In this document: in pieces, positions 7,491-13,616 of the stretch
How the letters are laid out: each line of letters opens with the position of its first letter
Position numbering within the stretch: position 1 is the stretch's first letter
Origin: an uncultured Spirochaetaceae bacterium
GTDB taxonomy: Bacteria; Spirochaetota; Spirochaetia; Treponematales; Treponemataceae
Direction: 5' to 3'
Length of the DNA: 14,050 nt
NCBI GenBank assembly: GCA_902796985.1
Contig: CADBRC010000136.1
Coordinates: forward strand, 1-14,050
Position numbers and translations under genes: made by a program
Notes under the pieces: generated by a model
What the model saw: only the letters and a program-made list of their open reading frames with translations
What the model was told of the DNA's origin: nothing
Database searches by the model: none

Positions 7491-8330
7491 ATGAGCTTAT
7501 TCGGATTCATAAAGGATTCCAAGAAGGACGACGAAGGGCATTCTTCCGCCGGGGCTCTGGCGGACGGAGGCTCTGTCAGTGCAGAGGATGCCGCACAGCA
7601 GAAGCTTCTGACAGAAGAGAAAAAAGACATGATACGGGGGGTCGAAGACCTCTCCCAGACGACAGTTAAGGAAGTGATGATTCCCCGCATAGACGTGGAC
7701 TTCCTCTCCGTCGGCACGGATGCGGAGGAACTCCTCCAGAAAATAACCGAAAGCGGGCATTCCCGCTTCCCCGTCTACTCCAGCTCCATAGACAACGTGG
7801 TCGGCGTACTCTACGTCAAGGACCTCATAGCGGCCATATCACGGCACGAGGAGCTGAACCTGGAGAGAATAATCCGCAAGGCTTACTTCGTCCCCGAGAG
7901 CAAAAGGATAGACAGCCTGCTCCGGGAATTCAAAAGAAGGCACGTCCACATAGCAATAGCGATAGACGAGTACGGCGGCATAAGCGGCATCGTCTGCATG
8001 GAAGACATCATCGAGCAGATCGTCGGCGACATACAGGACGAATTCGACAACGAGCGGGAGGACATCCTGCCGCTCGGAGACAATGTGTGGCTCTGTGATG
8101 CGCGGGTGGACCTGGACGACCTGAACGAAACCATAGCATCCCCCTTTCCCTCCGATGACTTCGACACGCTCGGAGGATTTGTATTCGACCTCTTCGGCAA
8201 AATTCCCGTCAAATTCGAGAAAGTCTCATGGCACGACTGGGACTTCATCGTACAGGAGATGGAAGGGCATAAAGTTGACGTCATCAAGGTCGTATACCAT
8301 AAAGTACAGGAAAATAATACCGATGAATAA
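7491..8330 (+). CDS. CorC/TlyC-like CBS-pair protein
   Basis: Soluble protein of 279 residues with two CBS motifs and a CorC_HlyC C-terminal domain. The first CBS lies at about 59-118 (VKEVMIPRIDVDFL at its start), the second at about 126-185 and contains the family phrase IDEYGG. The C-terminal domain covers about 195-272 (DDFDTLGGFVFDLFGKIP). The DUF21 membrane domain of the larger CNNM/CorB proteins is absent. CBS pairs bind adenine nucleotides, and relatives have been tied to Mg/Co export or called haemolysins (TlyC) in spirochaetes; neither activity can be shown from sequence. A variable, acidic N-terminus (about 10-45) precedes the CBS part. AAGGA at 7476-7480 lies 10 bases before the ATG. 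It follows ybeY by 25 bases and precedes the TPR gene by 15. Confidence 0.88.
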   Translation: MSLFGFIKDSKKDDEGHSSAGALADGGSVSAEDAAQQKLLTEEKKDMIRGVEDLSQTTVKEVMIPRIDVDFLSVGTDAEELLQKITESGHSRFPVYSSSIDNVVGVLYVKDLIAAISRHEELNLERIIRKAYFVPESKRIDSLLREFKRRHVHIAIAIDEYGGISGIVCMEDIIEQIVGDIQDEFDNEREDILPLGDNVWLCDARVDLDDLNETIASPFPSDDFDTLGGFVFDLFGKIPVKFEKVSWHDWDFIVQEMEGHKVDVIKVVYHKVQENNTDE

Positions 8331-8345
8331 AAAAATGGGGGGAAA

Positions 8346-10517
8346 ATGAAAATCCGTTTTTTCGCATCACGGGGACTTTGCCTTTTTATTTTGATGTCGG
8401 CCGCAACGGGCCTTTATGCACAGACCAGAAGCAAGAGCGCGACCAGCCTGTACGAAGACGCGTACCGGGAGCAGCAGGCCGGAAATTACTATGGAGCCGT
8501 AGAATCCTACCGGGAGGCCCTGCAGCTGAACCCTCAGTACGGGGATGCCTGGTACAACCTTGCGACCTGCGTATACAACCTCGGCGAGTACGATTTAGCG
8601 GTTGAGTACGCCGACAATGCCCTCCGCTACTCCCGCAGGACGAGCGAAATACAGAACCTCAAGGGAATGGCCCTGATATCCCTCGGCCGTCTGGACGAGG
8701 CAAAAGAAGTCTTCAATGCGATACTCGCCAAATATCCCAACGACATAGACGCGAGGTTCGGCCTCGCTGAGCTCAAGCTCTACGGCGGCAGCCTCTCTTC
8801 CGCCGAGAACCTCTATCTGGATGCGCTCAAGCGCGACAGCAGGAACCGCAAGGCCCTCCTGAGCCTCGCCCTCGTCAGTGCAGAAGAAGGCAAGGACGAG
8901 CTGGCCGAGAAATACATCAGGCAGGCCATCGAGTACCACAACGGAGACCCGGAAGTCTACTATCTTGCCTCATACCTTTCGACCAAGCGGGGCAACCTGA
9001 CCGAGGCAGAGCGTCTGGTCAGGAGCGCAATACAGATAAACGCAAATTACGACCGGGCATACGAACTTCTCTCCAACATCCTGTACGAGCAGAAACGCTA
9101 TAACGAGGTCATTGACCTCTGCGACTACCGCATCTCCCGCAACAGAAACCTGACCGGAGCCTGGTACCTCAAGGGACTCTCACAGAAACGGCTCGGCAAC
9201 AGCGAAGGGGCCATCGCGACCTTCTCCACGGGCCTTACGATAGACCCCTACGACGAGGTCATGCGGTTTGCCCTTGAGCAGATAGCCTGCTCCACCCTCA
9301 GCGTAGAGGATCCCCGCAGGGCCAAGTGGGCGGCTTTCCACATAAACAAGGCCCGGGAGTTCAAGCGGAACTTTGACGGACCGAGCGAGAGGTACGAGTA
9401 TCAGAAAGCCCTCTCCGTGGACCCGCTGAATGCGGCCGCACGGCAGTCATTCGCCAACATGCTCGAGCGGGACGGCTTCTATGAGCTGTACCTGCAGCAG
9501 CTCAAGTTCATCAAGGAGAACGAGACGCTCACGAGCACGACCGAGGTACAGAAAGACGAGAACACGCCCAAGACAACCGTCAAGCGTACTGCCCAGCAGG
9601 TTAAGAACGACGACACCATAGAGGCGCTGGAAAGCATGATGGGCGACAACCTCGCCCACAAGTGGAGCGTAGACCCCTTCTATCTGGACAAAACCAGGTG
9701 GAACATCGGAATTTACTTCGTCGAGAGCGGAGTGCAGATTCTGCACGCCGACGTGGAAGAGATAATCTCCCTCGCTGCGGGAAGCATCTTTGAAGGTGTC
9801 CCGTCCACTGCTGTCAACGTCCAGACGACCGCGGTCTCCGGCTACGGCGACGCATACCACCAGGCCCGCACGTCAGGCAGGGACTACTTCATCATCCTCT
9901 CGGCAGGAGAGACGGAGCGGTCATTCTCTCTTGACGCCCAGGTCTACTCCGGCAGAACGGGAACCAAGACCACCGACATGCACATCTATCGGACGGGCAA
10001 CGACCGCTTTGCCAAGACCCTGAGACGGCTCAGGCAGGCAGTGCTGGACATCCTGCCCATCCGGGGCAACATCCTGAACAATGCGACCAACACCCTGCTG
10101 GTCGACCTCGGCAAGAGCGACGGCATCGTCAAGGGAGCCGTGTTCGACGTCGTAAAGCAGGGCAAGATAAAGACCGTGGACACCGGCACGGGAGTCGTCT
10201 ACAACAGCTCCGACACGCTCGGTACCTTCACCGTCACTAAAGCCAACGAGGAAATTTCCGAAGGCGAATACAAGAAGAAAGGCTTCTACGACGTACTGAA
10301 CGTCGGCGATGAAATAGTGCTGGTCAAACTGCCCGATAACGCAGAAGACCAGAGCAGCGACGGAAACGCGGTCACGGATACCAAGCCCGCCGCCAACGCC
10401 GAAGGAGAGCCCGCGACCCAGGCGGCAGAAAGCGCCGAGAGGGAGTCGCTCAAGGAAAGCATGAAGGTGCAGGCGCAGGAGTCTCCCCTCATCAACATGA
10501 TCCGATCGATACTGTAG
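8346..10517 (+). CDS. Exported tetratricopeptide-repeat protein with FlgT-like C-terminal region
   Basis: Large protein of 723 residues, probably periplasmic. The N-terminus is a signal peptide: positive charges at 2-9, a hydrophobic core at 10-23 and likely cleavage after A25 (LYA|QT). About nine TPR units follow from about residue 34 to 320, for example GNYYGAVESYREALQLNP and the next unit around GEYDLAVEYADNAL. A further helical segment runs to about 392, then a charged linker. Residues about 450-565 look like an alpha/beta domain of the CsgG/TolB-like periplasmic kind (weak). Residues about 573-663 (TNTLLVDLGKSDGIVKGAVFDV) resemble the FlgT C-terminal beta-barrel fold. The tail is Ala/Glu-rich and ends in LINMIRSIL. 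It is the last gene of the phoH operon, with GGGGGG at 8337-8342 as a close ribosome-binding site. I do not recognise a specific function; an assembly or scaffold role is a guess. Confidence 0.85.
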   Translation: MKIRFFASRGLCLFILMSAATGLYAQTRSKSATSLYEDAYREQQAGNYYGAVESYREALQLNPQYGDAWYNLATCVYNLGEYDLAVEYADNALRYSRRTSEIQNLKGMALISLGRLDEAKEVFNAILAKYPNDIDARFGLAELKLYGGSLSSAENLYLDALKRDSRNRKALLSLALVSAEEGKDELAEKYIRQAIEYHNGDPEVYYLASYLSTKRGNLTEAERLVRSAIQINANYDRAYELLSNILYEQKRYNEVIDLCDYRISRNRNLTGAWYLKGLSQKRLGNSEGAIATFSTGLTIDPYDEVMRFALEQIACSTLSVEDPRRAKWAAFHINKAREFKRNFDGPSERYEYQKALSVDPLNAAARQSFANMLERDGFYELYLQQLKFIKENETLTSTTEVQKDENTPKTTVKRTAQQVKNDDTIEALESMMGDNLAHKWSVDPFYLDKTRWNIGIYFVESGVQILHADVEEIISLAAGSIFEGVPSTAVNVQTTAVSGYGDAYHQARTSGRDYFIILSAGETERSFSLDAQVYSGRTGTKTTDMHIYRTGNDRFAKTLRRLRQAVLDILPIRGNILNNATNTLLVDLGKSDGIVKGAVFDVVKQGKIKTVDTGTGVVYNSSDTLGTFTVTKANEEISEGEYKKKGFYDVLNVGDEIVLVKLPDNAEDQSSDGNAVTDTKPAANAEGEPATQAAESAERESLKESMKVQAQESPLINMIRSIL

Positions 10518-10556
10518 GCCGGGCAGCTTCCCCCGCTCCCCTCCTGCATATCATAC

Positions 10557-10595
10557 AGCCCTGTAGTGCAAAGCACTGCAGGGCTTGTTTTTTTT
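10557..10595 (+). terminator. Rho-independent terminator of the phoH operon
   Basis: AGCCCTG-T-AGTGC pairs with GCACT-G-CAGGGCT across an AAA loop (10557-10585), giving a 13-bp stem with one U-G pair, followed by TG and eight T (10588-10595). It ends transcription from the plus strand just before the convergent lipoprotein gene. On the minus strand the hairpin is not followed by a T-run, so it is at best a weak terminator for the transporter operon. Confidence 0.94.
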
Positions 10596-11269
10596 CAGTT
10601 TGCGGATGACGCTCCGGGAACAAAAGCCATGCGGGCGTTCCTGAGCGTAGCGTAGGCACAGCCGTCCTCCTCGTATGAGTCGAACACGCCGGTGACGCAC
10701 ACCGGTCCGCCTTCCGCAGGGTAATCATTGGGATAGGTGTAGTTGCCGTCCAGAACAAATTCCATGCCCTGAGCACAGCAGGCAGTCGCATCCATTATGA
10801 GGCAGGCATAGTAGCGCCTGTCCCTGATTTCATCATACGAGGAATAGAACTGCCCCGCCATCTTAATCGTCTTGCCGATGTAGTTCTCCGGCGAAACCAT
10901 CATGTTGAAGACCTCGGAGTAGACCATCGTGGCAGAAAGGGCCGTCAGGTCCACGTCTATCCCCCCGGATGAAGCGGCAGCGGGAGTCTCCCCTCCCCTG
11001 TCAGCTTTCTGGGGCTCAGGCTTCTTTTCTGGCTCTTGGGCTGCCTCACCCGCAGCCCCTTCCGTGCCGTCAGTTCCGGAGGCTTTCCTGTCTGCCTCCG
11101 CCATTCCGGCGGCAAGTACGTCGCTGACACCGGGAGCCTGCTTTGCGGCCCGGGGGGCATTGGCCGGATTCCCGGACGACTGCCCGGCTTTCTTCCCGCA
11201 GCCTGTCAGGCAAGACAAGAGGCTGACAGACAGCACGGCGGCACCCGCCGCACGGACAAGGCGGCTCAT
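10595..11269 (-). CDS. Lipoprotein of unknown function in the metal-transporter operon
   Basis: Secreted lipoprotein of 224 residues. The N-terminal signal peptide ends in LSCLTGC; C24 is the likelier lipidated cysteine, though C20 (LLSC) is also possible. A low-complexity linker rich in Ala, Glu, Lys and Pro runs to about residue 103. The folded part (about 104-215) contains the distinctive phrases MVYSEVFNMM, YIGKTIKMAGQF and IMDATACCAQGMEF, with a Cys-Cys pair. I do not know a function for this domain. It does not resemble the cluster A-1 (ZnuA/TroA) binding proteins. Its ATG overlaps the znuB stop in an ATGA arrangement, so it belongs to the same operon and is presumably under the same metal control. 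A role in binding or sensing the transported metal, perhaps through the cysteines, is inference. Confidence 0.8.
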   Translation of the reverse strand: MSRLVRAAGAAVLSVSLLSCLTGCGKKAGQSSGNPANAPRAAKQAPGVSDVLAAGMAEADRKASGTDGTEGAAGEAAQEPEKKPEPQKADRGGETPAAASSGGIDVDLTALSATMVYSEVFNMMVSPENYIGKTIKMAGQFYSSYDEIRDRRYYACLIMDATACCAQGMEFVLDGNYTYPNDYPAEGGPVCVTGVFDSYEEDGCAYATLRNARMAFVPGASSAN

Positions 11270-12111
11270 CTGCGCCCCCTCCCCGACACAAACTCCGACA
11301 GCCAGCAGACTGCGAAGGCGAACATATCCACCGCAACGACCGTTGAGCCGACCGGAGTTCCGGCAAGGATCGAGATGATTATCCCGAGGAAAGCGCAGAC
11401 AACCGACAGGATGGCGGAGAATATGGTGACACTCTTGAAGCTGCGGAAAAGCCGCATCGCGGACAGGGCAGGAAATATCACAAGCGCAGATATCAGGAGG
11501 GAGCCGACAAGGTTCATCGCCAGCACGATGATGACGGCAATGATGACCGCCAGCAGCAGGTTGTATCCGCCGGCCCCCCGCATCGTCGCACGGGCGAAAG
11601 TCTCGTCGAAGGTCACGGCGAATATCTTGTTGTAGAAGAGGACGAAGATGGCAATCACGGCGACCGACAGGACGATGCAGAGCCAGACCTCATACCCAGT
11701 CAGCGTCAGTATGGACGTGGAGCCGAACAGGGTGGTACAGACATCCCCGGACAGGTTGGATGACGTGGAGAACAGGTTCATCAGGAGGTAACCAAGCGCA
11801 AGCGCACCCACGGAAATCATCGCGATGGCCGCGTCTCCCTTTATTTTGGAATTCTGCCCGGCACACAAAAGCAGGATGGCGCAGACAACCGTCACCGGCA
11901 GCACAAGCAGCATGTCATTGGTCATTCCCAGCACGGCGGACACGGACATTGCGCCGAACGCAACGTGGGACAGGCCGTCCCCTATGAAGGAGAAACGCTT
12001 GAGCACAAGGGTCACGCCGAGAAGCGACGAACAAAGGGCTATCAGCACGCCGACTATAAGGGCGTAGCGGACGAAGGGGTACTGCAGGTACATCCATAAC
12101 GTTTCAATCAT
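11266..12111 (-). CDS. znuB: ABC-3 family metal transporter permease (ZnuB/TroC type)
   Basis: Inner-membrane permease of 281 residues for a zinc, manganese or iron importer. Hydrophobic segments cover nearly the whole length. ABC-3 phrases are visible: SSLLGVTLVLKRFSFIGDGLSHVAFG near the N-terminus, NLVGSLLISALVIFPA in the C-terminal half, and a final GTPVGSTVVAVDM. The frame is open a further 38 codons upstream, but I place the start at the ATG at 12109-12111, because GGGGAGG (12122-12128 on the minus strand) lies about 10 bases before it and the protein then begins at the normal point. The gene overlaps the end of znuC by 8 bases and the lipoprotein gene by 4. The metal cannot be told from the sequence, so the zinc name is provisional. 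Confidence 0.9.
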   Translation of the reverse strand: MIETLWMYLQYPFVRYALIVGVLIALCSSLLGVTLVLKRFSFIGDGLSHVAFGAMSVSAVLGMTNDMLLVLPVTVVCAILLLCAGQNSKIKGDAAIAMISVGALALGYLLMNLFSTSSNLSGDVCTTLFGSTSILTLTGYEVWLCIVLSVAVIAIFVLFYNKIFAVTFDETFARATMRGAGGYNLLLAVIIAVIIVLAMNLVGSLLISALVIFPALSAMRLFRSFKSVTIFSAILSVVCAFLGIIISILAGTPVGSTVVAVDMFAFAVCWLSEFVSGRGRR

Positions 12112-12796
12112 CGCGCAAAAACCTCCCCGGCTCGCTTGCAAGATATTCGGCCTTGCTTCCAAAAAAGACGCTCGACCCGATGTGCAGGACATGGGTCGCA
12201 TAGCGCAAAGCCGCCCCCACATCATGAGAAACCATTATCACCGTGATTCCCTCACGGTTCAGCTCCTTGATGAGCCCGTACATTCCGGCAGTCGCGGCAG
12301 GATCCAGGCCCGAAACCGGCTCGTCAAGGAGCAGGGCTTTCCGCGTTGCGCACAAAGCCCTCGCAAGGAGGACCCGCTGCTGCTGACCTCCGGACAGTTC
12401 CCGGTAACAGCGGCCGGCAAGCTCTGATATGCCCATCCGCTCCAAGTTCCGGTCTGCAAGGGCCTTTTCTTCTTTATTGTAGAAAGGCCGCATCCCGCAC
12501 CGGCCCTGGCAGCCGGACAAGACGATTTCCCTGACCGATGCAGGAAAGTCCTTCTGGACAAGGGTCTGCTGCGGCAGGTAGCCTATTTCGTTCTCCTTGA
12601 GCCCGTCCCCGAACAGGACGCGGCCGCGGACCGGCTCCTGCAGGCGGAGCATCGTCCGCATGAGCGTGGTCTTGCCGGAGCCGTTCTCGCCGACGATGCA
12701 CAGATAGTCGCCCGCATTCACAGAGAAATTCAAAGCTTCTACGATGATGCGGGAATCATAGCCCAGAGACAGATCCTGGGCAGTGAGCAAAGCCAC
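12104..12796 (-). CDS. znuC: ABC-3 family metal transporter ATP-binding protein (ZnuC/TroB type)
   Basis: ATPase subunit of the metal importer, 230 residues. Motifs in order are Walker A GENGSGKT, the Q-loop region GYLPQQ, the signature LSGGQQQR, Walker B ALLLDEP with the D-loop SGLD, and the H-loop SHD. The start codon is GTG (12794-12796), preceded at 6 bases by AGGGAGGG on the minus strand, an unusually strong site that compensates for the weaker start. It is the first gene of the operon. No binding-protein gene (znuA/troA type) lies between it and the promoter, where such a gene is often found, so the solute-binding subunit must be encoded elsewhere. Expression is probably controlled by the Fur-family operator at 12967-12981, about 170 bases upstream. 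Confidence 0.91.
   Translation of the reverse strand: MALLTAQDLSLGYDSRIIVEALNFSVNAGDYLCIVGENGSGKTTLMRTMLRLQEPVRGRVLFGDGLKENEIGYLPQQTLVQKDFPASVREIVLSGCQGRCGMRPFYNKEEKALADRNLERMGISELAGRCYRELSGGQQQRVLLARALCATRKALLLDEPVSGLDPAATAGMYGLIKELNREGITVIMVSHDVGAALRYATHVLHIGSSVFFGSKAEYLASEPGRFLRDD
12122..12128 (-). promoter_or_regulatory. Ribosome-binding site that fixes the znuB start
   Basis: Read on the minus strand this is GGGGAGG, with its GGAGG core ending 10 bases before the ATG at 12111. It lies inside the last codons of znuC. It decides against the longer open frame that begins at 12225. Confidence 0.8.
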
Positions 12797-12830
12797 GGAT
12801 AGCCCTCCCTAAAAAACATACCTGAGGGAA

Positions 12831-12856
12831 CCTCGAAAAACTTCAGTTTTTCGAGG
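12831..12856. repeat. Perfect 12-bp hairpin in the znuC leader (H1)
   Basis: CCTCGAAAAACT (12831-12842) and AGTTTTTCGAGG (12845-12856) are exact inverted repeats with a 2-base gap. One more A-T pair and, across a small bulge, a GGG/CCC pairing (12826-12828 with 12860-12862) extend it. It lies 35 bases before the znuC start codon. It shares its arm sequence with the hairpin at 12913-12955, so the two are probably copies of one palindromic element. Confidence 0.85.
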
Positions 12857-12874
12857 TAACCCTGAAAACGCGAT

Positions 12875-12907
12875 GTCGTAAGTCGCGATATTGTAGCGAC
12901 TTACGAC
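12875..12907. repeat. Perfect 12-bp hairpin in the znuC leader (H2)
   Basis: GTCGTAAGTCGC (12875-12886) pairs exactly with GCGACTTACGAC (12896-12907) around a 9-base loop. Its sequence differs from the two flanking hairpins. No T-run follows on either strand, so it is not an intrinsic terminator. Confidence 0.85.
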
Positions 12908-12912
12908 TCGAC

Positions 12913-12955
12913 GGCATTCTCTAAAAACTGGGCTTGCCTAGTTTTTAGAGATGCC
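12913..12955. repeat. Long hairpin in the znuC leader (H3)
   Basis: TCTCTAAAAACT (12918-12929) and AGTTTTTAGAGA (12940-12951) are exact inverted repeats. GGCA (12913-12916) with TGCC (12952-12955) extends the stem past one bulged T, and the interior GGC-TT-GCC closes the top, giving about 20 pairs in all. The arms match H1 at 10 of 12 positions, and both differences are compensated on the other arm. It lies just downstream of the expected transcription start of the znuCB operon. Confidence 0.85.
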
Positions 12956-12966
12956 CTTGACTGATA

Positions 12967-12981
12967 TGAGAATTATTCTCA
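12967..12981 (-). promoter_or_regulatory. Fur-family operator (perfect 7-1-7 palindrome)
   Basis: TGAGAAT-T-ATTCTCA is an exact 7-1-7 inverted repeat of the kind bound by Fur, Zur, Mur or PerR proteins (Fur consensus TGATAATNATTATCA). It directly abuts the -10 box of the minus-strand promoter and covers the expected start point near 12975, an ideal position for repression. The half-site TGAGAAT is closest to known Fur boxes, so iron control is as likely as zinc control. Confidence 0.8.
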
Positions 12982-13010
12982 ATAATAGCGACCGGCAGGG
13001 CTTTTGTCAA
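12982..13010 (-). promoter_or_regulatory. Sigma-70 promoter of the znuC-znuB-lipoprotein operon
   Basis: On the minus strand TTGACA (13005-13010), a 17-base spacer and TATTAT (12982-12987) make an almost perfect housekeeping promoter. The operator follows without a gap. Transcription would begin near 12975 and run through a leader of about 180 nt with three hairpins to znuC. The -35 box lies 8 bases from the broken end of the DUF72 remnant. Confidence 0.85.
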
Positions 13011-13017
13011 GGAAGGG

Positions 13018-13543
13018 GTCAACAGCAGCTTCTACAGCATGCCCACGGCGGACCGGCTGCGTTCGTTCTACGAGCGGAGCGAAGAGCGGGTCCAGTTCAG
13101 CATAAAGGCCAACCGCCTGCTCACCCATGAAATCACGCCCCGGTGGGCCGATGCCGTCACGGAGTTCAAGAGCGCCGTCGCCCCACTCGCCCAAAGGGGA
13201 AAGCTCTGCGCGGTCCTGTTCCAGTTTCCCCAGGGCTTCCGCTACACGGACGAAAACAGGATCTACCTCGCACGGCTCATCGGGGCCTTTGCAGGCTACC
13301 CAGTCCTGATAGAATTCCGCCATGCCGAGTGGATACGCCCGTCCGTGTTCCAAGGGCTTACGGAGCGCGGGGCAGGGCTTGTCTACTGCGACTTGCCCAA
13401 ACTGGCACAGCTGCCCGACGGCAAGGCCCTGCAAAGCCCGGACCGAAGGCAAGCAGGTACAGGTCTACTTCAACAACCACCCCGACGGCAGCGGTGCCAA
13501 GAACGCAAAGCGGCTGAAGGAGATGATGGGACTCGCACTGTAA
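13018..13543 (+). pseudogene. Decayed DUF72 (YecE-like) gene
   Basis: Remnant of a DUF72 family protein. Similarity begins abruptly at VNSSFYSMP (from 13018), which is an internal motif of the family, so roughly the first 30-50 codons are gone and no start codon in place of them is convincing. Frame 1 continues through FSIKANRLLTHE, CAVLFQFPQGFRYT and VLIEFRHAEW to about 13431 (LPDGKAL). The family C-terminus EGKQVQVYFNNHPDGSGAKNA resumes in frame 2 at about 13445 and ends at TAA 13541-13543. The segment normally between these two, about 50-60 residues around the YVRFHGR motif, is missing, so an internal deletion of some 150-180 bp caused the frameshift. The function of intact DUF72 proteins is unknown. 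Confidence 0.85.
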
Positions 13544-13560
13544 AAAGCCGCAAAACACGC

Positions 13561-13610
13561 AAGCAAGAGAGTCTACCCGCACAAGCAAGAGAGTCTACCG
13601 ACACAAGCAA
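13561..13610. repeat. Tandem repeat, 22-bp period, about 2.3 copies
   Basis: AAGCAAGAGAGTCTACC occurs exactly at 13561-13577 and 13583-13599, and its first six bases recur at 13605-13610. The 5-base gap between copies differs slightly. The period equals that of the array that follows at 13617, although the sequences are unrelated. GCAAGCAA at 13559-13566 has an inverted partner, TTGCTTGC, at 13730-13737 beyond the array. Confidence 0.85.
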
Positions 13611-13616
13611 ATAGGA

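Noticed and set aside
10929..11378. Plus-strand frame of 149 codons across the lipoprotein gene
   Set aside because: Shadow of the Ala/Pro/Glu-rich linker of the minus-strand lipoprotein; composition is an artefact of high GC.
12112..12225. N-terminal extension of znuB by 38 codons
   Set aside because: The extension lies inside znuC, has no family similarity and no good ribosome-binding site, whereas GGGGAGG precedes the ATG at 12111.
12831..12856. Intrinsic terminator or attenuator directly before znuC
   Set aside because: On the minus strand the six-T run (12811-12816) begins about 14 bases after the stem, too far for a canonical terminator.
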